A stretch of 64,000 nucleotides of DNA from Camarhynchus parvulus (GCF_901933205.1 NC_044597.1:1365626-1429625); one strand, 5' to 3'; shown: positions 45,772 to 58,915, counted from the first letter of the stretch. The notes: a model not told the origin generated them from the sequence alone. Numbers and translations are program-made.

Positions 45772-47474
45772 CTGGGGGAACAAAACACAGAGCTGGGTGT
45801 TAGTGTCCCCTCAGACCAGGACATCCCATCACCAGGACACCTCAAATCCATCCCATCTCACACTCAGCCTCTTGGGAACACCATCTCACACGTGTGACCC
45901 TGGAGCTTGAGGTCTGCAGGCAAAAGCAGCAGTTGTGTAACAGCTGCAATGTCCTACTTCCACCCAGGAGTCCCATGTGGGAACCACTGGGTTGCTTTCA
46001 TGGAAGAGTCAAATAGAAACCTTCATTTTAGTTTCAGAATGATTTAATCACTGGAAATGAAAACTAGGACTCTGTGACTACAGATAAATGCTCAGGGCCT
46101 GGTGGTCACCACTCCTACACCCCCAGGACAGCACCCACAGTACAAGGGGATGCTCTGCTCTGACACAAGGGCCTTGTTTTAGGAGCTGTAGCTCCATTCC
46201 AGAATCCTCATTCCAGAGGTAAAACAGCACAAAAAAGGATTAAATGCAGCAGACATTCAGTTAACAAGCACTGTGTCCTTATTTCATGCTACAAATTTGA
46301 ACTATGAAGACTGATGGGGAACAGAGCTGTGTTGGGGAGGTTTAGGTTGGTTCTCAGGGAAAGGTTCTTCCCCAGGGAGTGCTGGGCACTGCCCAGGCTC
46401 CCCAGAAAATGGGCACAGCCCTGAGGCTGCCAGAGCTCCAGGAGTGTTTGGGCACCACTCCCAAGGATGCCCAGGGATTGTTGGGATGTCTGGGCAGGGC
46501 CAGGGGTTGGACTGGATGATCCTGGTGGGTCCCTTCCAGCCCAGGATATTCCATGATTTGATGTGTTTCTGCTGCAAAGCCACTGTCTGTTACTGCTTGC
46601 ATTTGGGCCAGAGCCTCCACTGCTTTCAAATGGAAACAAATCTAACTTGGGAGAAGTCAAGGATATGAAATAAACAATGAGGATAAATAAATCATTAGGA
46701 TTTAAGTCACTGCAGCTGTAGTCCCAGCCCTCTTCTTACATCAAAGTAACCCAAGTTAAATGTTTGGGTTTGTTGTTTTATTTTTTAAAATAAAGTGTTT
46801 ACTCTGAAAATAGACTTCAGGGAAATAAAGGGGAGAAGTAAAAAAGAAACACAAACAAAAAAGGGTGTTGGCAGATGTGGTCAAACACATAATCAAAGCC
46901 AGACATGTCTCACACAGCAAGAACTGTTAATGGCTCACGCCTGAGCTCTCCAGCTTTGCATATTCCAATGTTTTCAGACACCACTTAATGACACGAGAAA
47001 AATAATTATGCTCATGATCACTTGGAATATACAAAAACAACACTACCAACAGCTCACCCAAGGCTGTGGCATTATTCCAAAGTAACACTTCCCAAGCACA
47101 CTTGCTCCCTACAGTCCTGGAAATCTCCTTCTCCAGGGAATGATCAATGCAAGAATTACAAAGCAGGAGTTGTGCAGAGAGTAAATTTTATCCAAAATAA
47201 AAACTGAGATTAAACTTCACACACCCACATACACAAAATCCTTTGGGTAACACAGCCCCGTTGCTGGTGAGCTCTGGAAGTCCAGGAACAGGGCACTGCC
47301 AGCACTGCAGTGGCTTTCCTGACTCCTGAGGAAAGCTTCAGCCCTGGATTTATTTTCTGTGCCCTCATTCCTCACCTGCTGTAGATGTCTGAACAGAAAA
47401 CTTCCTACTGACAAAGCCCAGATTGCAAAAGTAACTCAGCAAAGGCTGCAACCCTGGAAGGGAGAGTGCCTTAC
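45772..47474 (-). other. MYO1D intron 4
   Basis: A 1.7-kb intron between exons 4 and 5. It contains one sense-to-plus CR1 3' fragment at about 46318-46575; the rest is AT-rich and shows no recognised feature. Confidence 0.9.
46318..46575 (+). mobile_element. CR1 LINE 3' fragment
   Basis: It contains 'GGTTCTTCCCCAGGGAGTGC', 'GGCCAGGGGTTGGACTGGAT' and 'CCAGGATATTCCATGATTTG'. Confidence 0.85.
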
Positions 47475-47640
47475 CTTTTCTAGCAGGTAATTATTGATGT
47501 GGCCCCCTATGGGGTCTCCCTTGAAGTCAAAGTTGATGTCCATGTACTTCCCAAAGCGGCTGGAATTGTCGTTGCGGTTTGTTTTGGCGTTGCCAAAGGC
47601 CTCCAGCACACAGTTGGATTTCAGCAGGATGTTCTTCACT
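47475..47640 (-). CDS. MYO1D: MYO1D coding exon 4 (switch I)
   Basis: The exon encodes residues ~133-188: [20 protein letters not shown], then [19 protein letters not shown] and [26 protein letters not shown] is switch I, which contacts nucleotide and Mg2+ and changes state with ATP hydrolysis. This is among the most conserved stretches of class I myosins. The acceptor is CTGCAG|A and the donor GAAAAG|GTAAGG. It is 166 nt, one base plus 55 codons, and ends in phase 0. Confidence 0.96.
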
Positions 47641-48460
47641 CTGCAGCAGGGATGGAGGCATGGAAAAGGGTAAGGCTTCAAGACTCACACCACGGGGTGT
47701 TTTTTACACAGCCATTTCTCCAGAAGGATTCAGTGACAGCAGTGATGCTCTTTGATGGCAGATTTGGGCAGGTGTGGATGGCATCAGCAATCCCATGGGA
47801 AATCAGCTGGGAGCTGTCAGCAATGCTCCTCAGAGGAAGCAAATGCTCTTTGGTTCACAGACCAGACCCCCACCCTGAAATCAGCACCAGAAATCCAGCT
47901 TCTATATAATTTTAATTCTAAAATCAATTTTCTGAACTATTTTTCAAATAATTTTCAAAAGTTCATTTGGGGTAGGTTTAAGTCTGTTTCTGCAAAAAGA
48001 CACATTCTTTGCTCCAAAGCTTTTACTCCAGGACAGAGAGGGACATTTTGCAATTCAGGATCATGTGAGCCTGGAAGGTCACAGAATACACTCCTTGCAC
48101 TCCACATGGTGTTCTAGCCCACCCAAATTTCAGGCAATTTGCCCCAGGAAAAGTGATTTAGAATCATTTAGGTTGGCAAAGACCTCTAAGATCATTGAGT
48201 CCTGCCATTAGATGGTTGATATTGGTTGGATGGTATTTCTAGATGCTGTTTTGATTTTGAAAGTTTGTACTTTCAAAATAAACTTTTAATGTGATTTCAG
48301 CAATTAACACTGCAAAATTCCCAGAGTTAAAGCAGTACCTGAAAAAGTTAAGTATAAATCAGCATGTGCAAGAGACCATCTGATAACGTGGTGCTACAAA
48401 GCCCACAGAAAGAGATCTACAAGCAGGAGAATTTCCCTTCTTTTCCAGCCCAGGCCTTAC
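47641..48460 (-). other. MYO1D intron 3
   Basis: An 820-nt intron with GT..AG ends. A short degraded CR1 3' fragment lies near 48160-48212; otherwise nothing was recognised. Confidence 0.9.
48160..48212 (-). mobile_element. Short CR1 3' end
   Basis: It reads 'TTAGAATCATTTAGGTTGGC' and 'AAAGACCTCTAAGATCATTG', the reversed last ~50 nt of a CR1. Confidence 0.65.
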
Positions 48461-48554
48461 CTCTCCACCTCAGCCCTCTGCCCGGGGTTGGTGATGGCTG
48501 CTATGTACTGCATTATGTATTTACTGGCCTCAGTTTTCCCAGCCCCGCTTTCAC
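48461..48554 (-). CDS. MYO1D: MYO1D coding exon 3 (P-loop)
   Basis: The exon encodes residues ~102-133 and completes the Walker A/P-loop GESGAGKT that holds the ATP phosphates. It continues [24 protein letters not shown] without the long stretch. The acceptor is CCCCCAG|GTGAAAGC and the donor GAGAG|GTAAGG. It is 94 nt: two bases complete the glycine, 30 full codons follow, and two bases begin an arginine. The phase agrees with both neighbours. The catalytic lysine and threonine of the P-loop are present, so nothing suggests a dead motor. Confidence 0.96.
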
Positions 48555-49358
48555 CTGGGGGCAGAAACACCACAGTGACCAAACAGATGGAAAAAAAGGC
48601 AAAACAAATCATCGGACAGAAGACCTCAATTCTGCCCCAACAGTGCCTGGGTGGTTTGGTTTTTCTTCTTTTTAAAGCAATCTTTGTGTGCACTTGGGAC
48701 GTTTTCTAAACACGGCCATAACCCTGCCTGGCTGCTGCTGCTGCTGGGCTGACTTCGAGCAATTGTGCTGTGAGATTCCACAGGTCGGGAAAAGGGCTGG
48801 CACACAGAGGATCAAAGGAATATTGTTAGAGGAGAAAGCCTGGCCTGCAGCAGCACAAGGGGCCACTTGTTCAGCACCCCAGCCCGGGGCTCTCTCCTTT
48901 CAGAGCTGCCTGAGCACGGGAACATCAAGGAAACGAAGTGCCAGGATCCAGCCAGGGATCACTCTGGTACCAGCCCTGCTCCCACTGCTGCTTTTCCAGT
49001 CGGGACAGCGACAAAAATCAGCAGCTCCTGAGGTGAGACAAGCCCAGCCCTGCTGATCCCAGCCCTGCTGATCCCAGCCCTGCTGATCCCAGGTCACTCT
49101 CCGGAGCAGACACAGGGCTCCTGCTCACGTTATCCCTCTGCAGGCACAGATCCAGCTCCTGGCTGGCAGCAGCTCTTGAATGAGATAAGAAATAATTGTG
49201 CCGATCTCCACACACGGATTCAAATGCAAATGAGCAGCTTTAAGCTTAATGAAGTTTCTTTTATAAAACGCTGTCATTAGCTAAACCATTATTCTCCTTC
49301 CGCCTGGAATTTCACGAGGATCAGATGCTCATCACCATGCAGAGCCCTCCCAGCCTAC
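48555..49358 (-). other. MYO1D intron 2
   Basis: An 804-nt intron with GT..AG ends. It holds a run of GCT triplets near 48732 and three exact copies of a 15-bp unit at 49046-49090. Nothing else was recognised. Confidence 0.9.
49046..49090. repeat. 15-bp tandem repeat, three exact copies
   Basis: The unit AGCCCTGCTGATCCC is repeated three times with no difference. Confidence 0.95.
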
Positions 49359-49567
49359 CTGAGATGACAATGCAGGTGTCTTTGGATCGTCTCTTCATGG
49401 CTTTGTAAGCAGCGTCCGCGATGGCAAAGAGGTGGGGAGGCCTCTCGTAGAGCTCCCTGCCCTTGTACTGCTCGATCGTGTCCCGCCCGTAGATGTTCAG
49501 GTTCTTGTAAGGATTCATGGAAACCACCACCTCCCCGATAAAGGTGTAAATCCGGCCCTTCTCGAAG
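49359..49567 (-). CDS. MYO1D: MYO1D coding exon 2 (motor domain N-terminal part, start of P-loop)
   Basis: This internal exon encodes residues ~32-102 of unconventional myosin-Id, beginning [20 protein letters not shown] and ending DTCIVISG. It forms the first beta-strands of the motor core and the first glycine of the ATP-binding P-loop. The acceptor reads CTCTGGGCAG|C and the donor CAG|GTAGG. The exon starts with the third base of a codon (arginine in the family) and ends after the first base of the P-loop glycine, so the loop is split over exons 2 and 3. The wording [12 protein letters not shown] and [20 protein letters not shown] matches MYO1D rather than its close paralogue MYO1G. The exon carrying the start codon was not found to the right in this window. 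Confidence 0.96.
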
Positions 49568-51424
49568 CTGCCCAGAGCAGACAAAAGGCAGGAATCAGAC
49601 AAAAGCAGAGGTTCAGGACACAAGGGAAACGGGACAGGAAAAGCCTGGGCACTGGCACAGCAGCAGAGACCCGAGGGTACAGGGACAACAACCCAGAGCT
49701 GGCCTGGAGTTCCACCACCTACAGAGGACATTTCTGCCTCTGCTTCACTTCCAGATCCATGATGTGGCATTTACAGTTTCTACAACTGACTATGAGAGTC
49801 AGAGAACACTCACGTGAGTGTAAGGAGAAAATTTGATCTGCTTCATAAAGGGGATTTACAGGCTAATTCTTTTTTCATATTCTGCAGTTGTCCATGGCCC
49901 AGCTCAGGCCAGAGGAGCAGAAGTTCTGAAGCCCTCACTGAGAGGTCTGATCACGCTTGAAAGTAAACAAAGACAGAAGCCCAGGAGGGGTTGCAGCCTC
50001 TCAGCTCCAGCAAAGTCTTTTTTGCACTTTGGTATCATCACTGCTGCTACACCAGAGAGGAAAAATTTCTAAGTCTGTGTGCAAACAACCCTAAACGACA
50101 CCATTCCTATCCCTGCCTGGCTCTTTGATTCTTTCTGCAAACAAGACAGAAAGTAACTTGATGTTATTTTAAAAATAATGTTTCAGTTAGAAAATGTTTC
50201 CAAACAAATTCCCATTTTATTGAAAGTTACCTATGAGGAGAACTCAGAATAATTCCAGATTAGCATCTGAGGAATTTACACAGCATTTGTTTCTCAGGAG
50301 GAGAAAGGACAACAGGTTTAGGGATCAACACACAAACCCTGGATTCCCAGCGCCAATCCCCATCTGCAGCTGCATTTAAACCTCGGGACATTAGATGGCA
50401 CCAGAACCCCTCCACAGAGCCCGGCAGCCTCGAGTCCTGACGGACTCCGGCACAAATTCCAGCGTTACTTTATTGAATTTATTACCACCCCCATGTGGTG
50501 ACAGCCCTGACATTTTCTATTGTTCATTTGAGAATTTTCTGCAGCATCTTGGCAGCGTCCGTTTTTAGCAGGTGTAATAAAACTCAAGAAATATCATCCA
50601 GCATTCCACTTTCTGCAAGTGTTGGTTTCTCCCAGTCCAGCTTCCTCCTGGAACACTGCACTGGGAAGACACGAGAATTGCAAAACATCCTCTTGTTCCT
50701 ACATCACTTTTAACTTAAGGTGTCCTGATGTGCATTTCCCAAAATAATAATGAGCTTAAAATGCAAAGATATTTTACATTTTTGAGATATATGCTGTTTG
50801 AAAGGTACCAGTAATGTTTTAGAAAATATAAAGTCAACATAATTAGCAATACCAATACCCCTAATTTTAATTTTTTGGAAGATCCTGAACAGGTTGAAAT
50901 GCAAAGGGATCAGATACCAGGCTGGGAGCCCACGAGGGACTCTGCATACACAGAGGAGAGCTTGAAAAACCAAACCCACACAACACTGCTGGTATTAAGG
51001 AGATCAAGTCACACTGGGACATCAATATGTAATGGAAACCACAAGGATATCACAATGAGCAGAACCATTCCACCTCCTGGAGATGGACACCCAAAAAAGG
51101 TGAGTTACCCTATGGGGAACACTGAGCCTGCTCTCCCAAGTCCCTGCCCAGCAGCACAGAACTGTGCTCAAGGCACTGCTGATACTGAAAATAAAGATCC
51201 AGCAGATTGAGGATGAGGTTTTAAGCCCCATGGCCACACAGAGGGTGAGGGGGCTTGTTTTAGCTGAGGAGAAATAAAGAAATAAAGGCCATTCCTGCTG
51301 CAGCGTCATGCCAAGCCACCATCACAGCACCCAATACTCTGACCTCTTCCTTAAGTAATGAATTATGTAAACTTGCATTGCCAGAGCCCAGTTTAAGTTT
51401 CCTCCTGTGACAGTTCAGCATCCC

Positions 51425-51640
51425 TGAGTGGATCAGAGAATCAGGGAATGTCCTGAGTGGGAAGGGACCCCCAGGGATCATCCAGTCCCACCCCTGGCCT
51501 GCCCAAACATCCCAGCAATTCCATCCCTGGGGTCCAAAGGCTCCTGGAGCTCTGTGCCCATTCCCTGGGGAGCCTGGGCAGTGCCAGCACCCTCTGCCTC
51601 TAAGCGGAACCTCCAGATCTGGCTCTGCAGAGCCCCCACT
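51425..51640 (-). mobile_element. CR1 LINE 3' fragment
   Basis: It includes 'GAGAATCAGGGAATGTCCTG', 'GGGATCATCCAGTCCCACCC' and 'CCATTCCCTGGGGAGCCTGG'. Confidence 0.85.
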
Positions 51641-52475
51641 GCAGAGGGGTTCCAGCTGGGATGCTGGCACAGCCTCACATGCTGCCTGCTCAGCTCAGAC
51701 ATCACATCCCACACTGGGCCTCCAAGCCAAGTTCTAAAAGGTTTTACTGGGCTCTGATGAGTTGTGTCTTCAGCTCTGTGGCAAAAGGCAGATGGAGATG
51801 AGGGGGAAGAAGGATCTGTCTCCAGGCACCTCTCCAGCCTGGCTTTGGGGATACAGGCTTTATGAACCAGTGACATCCCCATTTACATCTCAGTTCATTT
51901 CTCTTTCTTTCCTAGCACCAGAGTTAAAATTACAGAGCTGTGCTCAGATGTTCCCACCAGGAGCTCCAGCTCCTCACCCCTCCTTGCTGATAAAGCCCCT
52001 TTTCATCCCTGAGCATGGCTCAGCACAGCAGCAGCCCAAGAACAGCAGGGCCTCTTTTCCTGGCTGCAGGGCTCCAGTGGGAGAGCTGGGTTTGCCCTGC
52101 CCATGGAGAGCTCAGAAAAGCTTAAGAAAACAACCCACGAGGGCAGTGCAAATGGGGAGCTTTGAGCTGTGTTAAACCCATGATTCCTCTGCAGGGCAAG
52201 GTCACAAAACAAGACCACGAATCCATTTGGTGCTTTTCACAGCCAGCACAGGCACTTTAGTGCTGAGGTGTAACATGTAGAACTGCGGTTTTGTTACTCA
52301 AAGCAACAACAGTTCCTTGATTAAAAAAAGTTCCTTAATAAAAGGAACCCCAGGACTAGATCCTGACACCCCCAGGGTCAAACCTTGTTTTGTATCTCAT
52401 GGAAGTCACATCAGCTCGAGCTACAACAAAATATTTCCCTGCAATAGTTCCATTTGAATGATTTCTGTACCAATG

Positions 52476-52810
52476 TCATGGAATCATGGAATATCCTGAG
52501 TGGGAAGGTATCCCCAAAGATCATCCAGTCCCACCCCTGGCCCTGCCCTGACACCCCAACAATCCCACCCTGTGCATCCCTGGCAGTGCTGTCCAAACCC
52601 TCCTGGAGCTCTGGGACCATTCCCTGGGCAGTGCCAGCACCTCTGGGGGAAGAACCTTTCCCTGATCTCCATCTCAACTCCCCTGGCCCAGCTCCAGCCC
52701 TTCCCTGGGTCCTGTCCCTGTCACAGGGAGCAGAGATCAGAGATCAGAGCTGTCCCCTGGGGAGGAGCTGCAGCCCCAGTGAGGCTCCCCTCAGTCCCCT
52801 CTCTGCAGCA
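52476..52810 (-). mobile_element. CR1 LINE 3' fragment
   Basis: It includes 'ATGGAATCATGGAATATCCTG', 'AAAGATCATCCAGTCCCACC' and the GC-rich 'CCCTTCCCTGGGTCCTGTCC' upstream block. Confidence 0.85.
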
Positions 52811-55800
52811 GCTCAGCAGCCAAAAAGCAATTCACAGTATTTAATCCTTGTGGGTTATTTTGAGGAGGAACATCAGCTCTTTCATGAGGAGTTTTTATTA
52901 CCTCATTAAAACATCAATTGATAACGAGAAAATAAAAACCAATGAGTCACAGAATATAAATCATTTTAAGGGAGAGAAATTCTTATCTCAGCTAGAAGTC
53001 CACTAAGGCAAGAAAAAAACTTTTAGTTTGTTTTGTAATTTTTATTTTTAGGGAAAGGAGTTGGGGAAAAAAGGATCTTTAAGTCCAGACAAGGTATATT
53101 CACATGCAGTTGCTCCTGGAAAATACACTGCAGGAATGGGAACACTGGAGCAGAAATCTCCACCACCAGAGAGCACTCACATTTAGGATTTCCTCCACCT
53201 GACAAACACTCCAGTCAAAAATAAAACTGTTCTTACCGAGGAAATGATGCAACTTCAAATGCACTCAGTACAAATAAAGAAAAGTTAGTTGGCAAGACTT
53301 GGAACCCACACTCCCAAACAACATCTGCAGGACGGGACCGTTGCACAGAGAGCCTCACCGAGCTCAGCACTCCCATCAGACAGGGAATTCCTAATTAATC
53401 ATTGACATGTAACTGCCCTGCTCCAGAAGCCAAAGAGCCCTTGGGGCAGCACTGCCAGCCCTGAGCACCAGGCTCCTCACTAACCCACTTTGCCACTCCA
53501 TGTCCATCTGTCCAACAGCCCAGGGACAGAGCAGCTGCTGGAGAAACACAGCAGGTCACTGGTTTGCTGTTCCTTTAGGAGAGCTGAAGTGCAGGTGTTG
53601 GTATTCTGGATCATTTTCTACTGGAAAAAGCCCTTCTCTGGTCCTGAACTGCTCCATTCCCAGCCCTGCTCACAGACTGGCAGCACATTCTGCTTTACAG
53701 GCACACCAAAGCTTTACCCTTAGCAGGTGCTGCCTGAAGCTCCTTGGGCTCAGCCCTTCCTGATGCTCCACAGGTCCCCCAGGACAGACCCTGCTCAGTC
53801 ACTCACAGCACAGACACCACTGAGATGGGCTTTCAGTTTGGCTGGGCTGCAGTGCCTTAAAGGAAAGGAAATGTTAAGGAAAAGCAAATAATTCATGACA
53901 GAATCTGAATGCTGCAGCTCCCTCAGCTGTGCTAGGGAGCAAACCTAGTCAGCAGCAAACCTGGTCCCACTGAAGATTAAGAGAATCAAACTTGGTTTCA
54001 AACTATTCTGTGTTTCCAGCTTATTTGTGAACTCCAAAGCACAAAGTGAAATTCTGAGTTTGGGCACACAGCTTTTTCCTCCTCCTCTGTGCATGGGAAG
54101 AATGATCCAGAAGCTGCACATCTCTACTATGTGGAGCAGGGACAATTCCTTTTCCTGTTTTAAACATCCCACAAGCCTCAGTTATTTTTTCCATTAAATA
54201 TATACATTAAAAGTCCATGACTGCAGGCTTTGAGTCCATTCTCTTTGCAAACCCACGTGGAGACTTAATTAAAACTTGTGTTCATGAGGAGATGTTTGTG
54301 GGCAGCCAAGGATGGGCCTTTAGGATGTGTTCAGAAGGAAGGGAATTTAAGCAGGCTTCTGGCAGTGAAACCATATTGACCTGGTTTGTAAGTGCAAGAA
54401 TTAGTAGCCTGCACTCACCCAAGGGAACAACCCCATTGTCCTCGTGCTTTGGGAAGTGAGTGACTTTCCTAAAGCAAAGTTCACTCTGTGCCTCAGACAC
54501 TTGGGCCTTTTCTATGTGATACCACGTCTCTACAGAGAGTTCAGTGCTGCTTAAAGACTTTATTTTATGTAAATCTCAAAACAAACTCAGCTGTCAAGCA
54601 GGACTTCAAGCCTTTCAGTAAATTGTCCATAAACCATCTCACAGAGAATCAGCCTTCCACAAGAGCACTCAGATAAACAGGATTTGCGTTGGCAGAACTA
54701 TGGCTAAAATATTCCTGCTGCTCTTGGAAAAACAGACCAAAAAACTGTCCAGTCAGTATAACCTCCCTGCACCAGGAAAATGATCCAAGTCTGTCCTGAT
54801 CATGAATATGCATGTCTGCAATATTCAAAATACGCGTGTCTACGTGGTTCTGATCCACCCTGAGGGCCAGGAAAACTGCAATTAAATTCATGTTGGGTGC
54901 AGGTGAGATTTTTGCCTGCAGCTGGCCTGCACGGACTCGGTGCTCAGATGCTGCCAGTTGAACAAAATAGGAAATGCCATTTGGAGCACGTTCTGCACCA
55001 CTCCTTTCCTGTATGGAGGGAGCAGACAGGGCAGGGTGAGGAATACTCCATTCATCTGCAGCCTCCAGCCAGCTTGGAAATTAGGTTAAAAGACTTCTTT
55101 GTAATTATGTCACTTTTTTCTAAGTAAAATTAGCAAACTACAAGTGACCACTGCCACATCTTCCTCAACAAACCAAGGTTTAAGGGAATTGTCTGTGATT
55201 TGAGGGGGCTGATTCAGCTCCAACCCAGCTGACCCTTGAGTCATCCACAAGCTCTGCAAACCCACTGGGTAAGGTCAGGGGAAGGAAAATGGGAATGGAT
55301 GCTAAGCCAGCTCTAATGAACACTGAATAAAATCTAAAACTGGGAGATGTAGGAACAGGAATAATAAAATCCCTCTCCTTAAATGTAAAGCACTAACCTT
55401 GCACTGAAAAAATGCCAAACCACTAAACACAGGAGTCACTGAACTCTGGTTTCTATTTGCGTCAGACCGGCCGAGCTCTCCCTGCAGCAGGGGAGCCCTG
55501 AACACTCCTTTTCCAGCTCTGGAGCACAGCAGAAGGCACAAACAGACTTGAGATAGATAAGGAGTTAAAGGGAAGTTCTTTGAAAAGCCTGCACACAATG
55601 CTTTGTGGTTTATTCCAACAGGCACAGGAGGAAGCTGCTGCCAGCACAGGTAGAGGGAAGTAGTTTGCTCTGTGTGTGTGGGGCAGTAAAACACTCCCAG
55701 TTTCCACGTGAAAATCAGCCTGGGACGTGGTAAAATCTGAGTGCAGTAACCACATTGTGCTGTGGGCAGGACAGTGCCCTGATGGAGCATTATCCTGGGA

Positions 55801-57663
55801 TTCCAGCTCTAACCAGGAAAAGGCTTGGGATAGCAGCAAACAAGAAGCTGCCATCTGCCCACAATCTCTAACTTTTAATCTGCCTAATAAAAGCACAAAG
55901 CCACTAAAGGGACAATAAAAAGCAAAAGAAAGCTCAGCAGACAAGTAGGTTCTCCTCTCTGCTCCCATCACACCCCGAGCCAGCTGCAGCACTGAGGAAC
56001 ACATTTAAATGCATGACACTCACAGAACTGTGGAGAAGGAGGAAAGGGTGGAAGTGCTCACCTATAAATACCTGGGGAGATGAGAATCATCCTGCCAGGC
56101 AGCTGGAAGAAAATATTAAACAGAACACCACACAGGCCCATACAAAGGGAAAATGGGAATGGAGGACCCTGACCAACACAGGAAAGCTGCAGAGCAGTTC
56201 AGTGGCAGCTGCAAGGACCAGAAAACCCTACTGGATATGGCTGAGTTTGTTTTATGCATGTTTTTAGAAGACTTGGCTTCCTACACTGACCAACAACTGA
56301 CTTCATGATCCATTATGTTCCTTCCACTCTGATGTTACAGCACTCAGATACTTAAAAAGGACATTTCATCTTCATTCACCTCCTCTTTCCAAACCCTGTG
56401 TCCATATTAACTGTAAGCTGCCACATCACGATTATCCCAGCCTTCAGTTTTGGGAATTCAGCTTTGCACATTGGATTGTGTTCAAGGATTTGCTACCTTC
56501 AGGCATTTCAGGGGACAAAACTGCAAAAACACCTGCCCAAAAGGCAAACACCAGGGCATTGCCTGGGGATGGATAGATTTGCACCATGAGGAAGATCCTG
56601 CCTCATTTCCTCACCTTGGTTCAGTGGGGTGTGAATTCTGCAGCTGTGGCTTTGTCCCTGTGGTGTCCAGGCAAGCTGATGCTTCTAAATAACCCTGTGA
56701 AGGGCTATAAAACCCTTCAACCCAGCAGAAAGATCCAGAAACATGCAGAAAAACAAAGCCCATGACTGAGGCCCTGTTCCTTGTTCCCAAATCTCCAGTA
56801 ACTCAGGAAACAACAACCACTCACAAATAACATCACCTGAAACTGCATCAGCCCCTGCACTGATGATTTGCAATCTTATTTTCTAAGCCCTCTTCTAACA
56901 CACACCTAGTGAGACACTTTCCCAACTCTGTCCACACTCTGGCTGGCTGGACTGGGGAAGGAGTGTTTGCTTTTAAACTATCTGGTTTAGAGGGGATGAA
57001 GGGGAAACCCTGACAGGTATTCAAGCTGTGGAGAAAGGGAGGGACAAGCCATGGTGGGCAGGAGAAGGAGGAATGGATTTGGGTGGTGGGGAGGGCCCTG
57101 CATAAAGCCCTGGACAGATTCAGCCTCCTCTCCTCCTGTTGTCCCTTGAGCCTTTGGAGTGTTGTTCAGTTGTGATAATTGCACCTCCTCACTCCACAAG
57201 GCCAAGTGCTGAGGTCCAGTGCCAGGATTCCACAGGTTCTCATTGCAAATGCCTGGAGACTCCTTTAGCTATCAGCTGGCTGGGAGCTGCTGATGTTCAG
57301 CTGCTTCATTGTTCTGCTGGGAAGGAATATTCTGATTTGTTAAGCTCGTGGCCACTGCTGATCTGTGGATGCTGCTGGAGCCCCTGAATGCAGCATTGTT
57401 TTGGACAGGGCTCAGAAAACCCAAGAATCATCTTGCAGCATGAAGATACAGAGCCCCATCTGCCAGCACTCCAAAGGAATGGCTCTGTGCTCTGGTAATG
57501 TTACATATAAAATAAAATTATACAAATACAGGCCACAAAACCAGGCAAAAATAACAATGCAAAACATGCAAATAATGACTCGTGTTTCTGCGTCATTAGG
57601 GCTTCCTTTGGAGTTGTTGCAGTGATCTGCACCATGGCACCCCAAACCAAATAGTGACAGTCC

Positions 57664-57926
57664 TTACACAGCCTGTGTGTCACCTGGCTGTGACACTGGG
57701 CTGTGACACCAGGCTGTGACATTGGGCTGAGAGTGACACTGGGCTGGGACATTGGGCTGAGAATGACACTGGGCTGGGACATTGGGCTGAGAATGACACT
57801 GGGCTGGGACATGGGGATGTGACACTGACTGTGACATTGGGCTGAGAGTGACACTGGGCTGGGACACTGACTGTGACATGGGGATGTGACTCCAGGCTGT
57901 GACACTGGGCTGTGACATTGGGCAGG
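57664..57926. repeat. GACACTGGGCTG minisatellite, left part
   Basis: Variable units of about 10-30 bp built from TGACACTGGGC and TGGGACATTGGGCTGAGAA. The longest regular unit is about 30 bp. It is cut off at 57926 by an LTR and continues after it. Confidence 0.9.
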
Positions 57927-58542
57927 TGTTGGGATCTTTAGCTTATCAGAGTGACTCTGAGTTTGAAAGTATTTTTTCTCAGCCCGGCACTTGAAGGAGG
58001 AGTCAGGGCTCTTCATTTCTTGGTCATAAGGTTGTTTATTGTATCTTATCTATAAAAAATTTTCTTCTGCTCTGCTGAGGTCTGTCTAGCGGACACTTCT
58101 AGGCACACTGCTTGCTCCTGGGGTGGTGTTATGTCTTTATACTAAAAACTACGTGTACAATGTTTGCAATTACTTTCCAATGCCTATCACTTATTTAGAC
58201 AGTGAGCTTCTACTCTAAACCAATATAAAAGTGCCAACATCACAGCAGAAGATGGAGGCCAAGAAGAAGAAGGAGAAAGGCTGGACATACCCAGATTCCT
58301 CCATCTTGCCTCCTGAACCCCCATACCAAAAACCCAAAAATCTACTTTTCCACCCCATGATAACTTCACTGTTATTCTACCTAAACTGTTGCAGCTTGTT
58401 GGTCTTCATACAAGGTTGGTAATTTGCTCCACGGGTCATAATCAAACCCACAGGTGTTTTGGGCTCTGTGCCAGGATCCCTGAGACCCCTGGCAGGGGTC
58501 CTGGTGTCCTGGACAGCCAGAGGGATGTCCTGGGTCCTGACA
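57927..58542 (-). mobile_element. Solo LTR (616 bp) inserted in a minisatellite
   Basis: On the plus strand it starts TGTTGGGATC and ends GTCCTGACA. A minus-strand TATA-like box (AGTATAAAGAC, near 58135) and AATAAAC (near 58036) show minus orientation. Flanking 6-mers GGCAGG (57921-57926) and GGCTGG (58543-58548) match at five of six positions. The minisatellite continues on both sides. Confidence 0.8.
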
Positions 58543-58548
58543 GGCTGG

Positions 58549-58915
58549 GACATCAGGATGTGACACTAGCTGTGACACTGACTGTGACACTGACTGTGGC
58601 ACTGGGCTGGGACACTGGGCTGAGAGTGACACTGGGCTGTAACACTAACTGTGCCACTGGGCTGTGACTTTGGGCTGAGAGTGACATTGGGCTGTGACAC
58701 TGGGCTGTGACACCAGGCTGTGACACTGGGCTGAGAGTGACACTGGGCTGGGACATGGGGATGTGACACTGACTGTGACACTGACTGTGACACTGGGCTG
58801 AGAGTGACACTGGGCTGGGACACTGGGGTGTGACACTGACTGTGACACTGACTGTGACACTGGGCTGGGACACTGGGGTGTGACACTGACTGTGACACTG
58901 ACTGTGACACTGTCC
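58549..58915. repeat. GACACTGGGCTG minisatellite, right part
   Basis: It has the same building blocks as 57664-57926 (TGACACTGGGC, TGTGACACTGAC, GGGACACTGGGGTG), continuing right after the LTR. Confidence 0.9.

Noticed and set aside
57501..58016. Minus-strand open frames rich in SQPSVTLSP words
   Set aside because: They are reading frames of the GACACTGGGCTG minisatellite, broken by the LTR.
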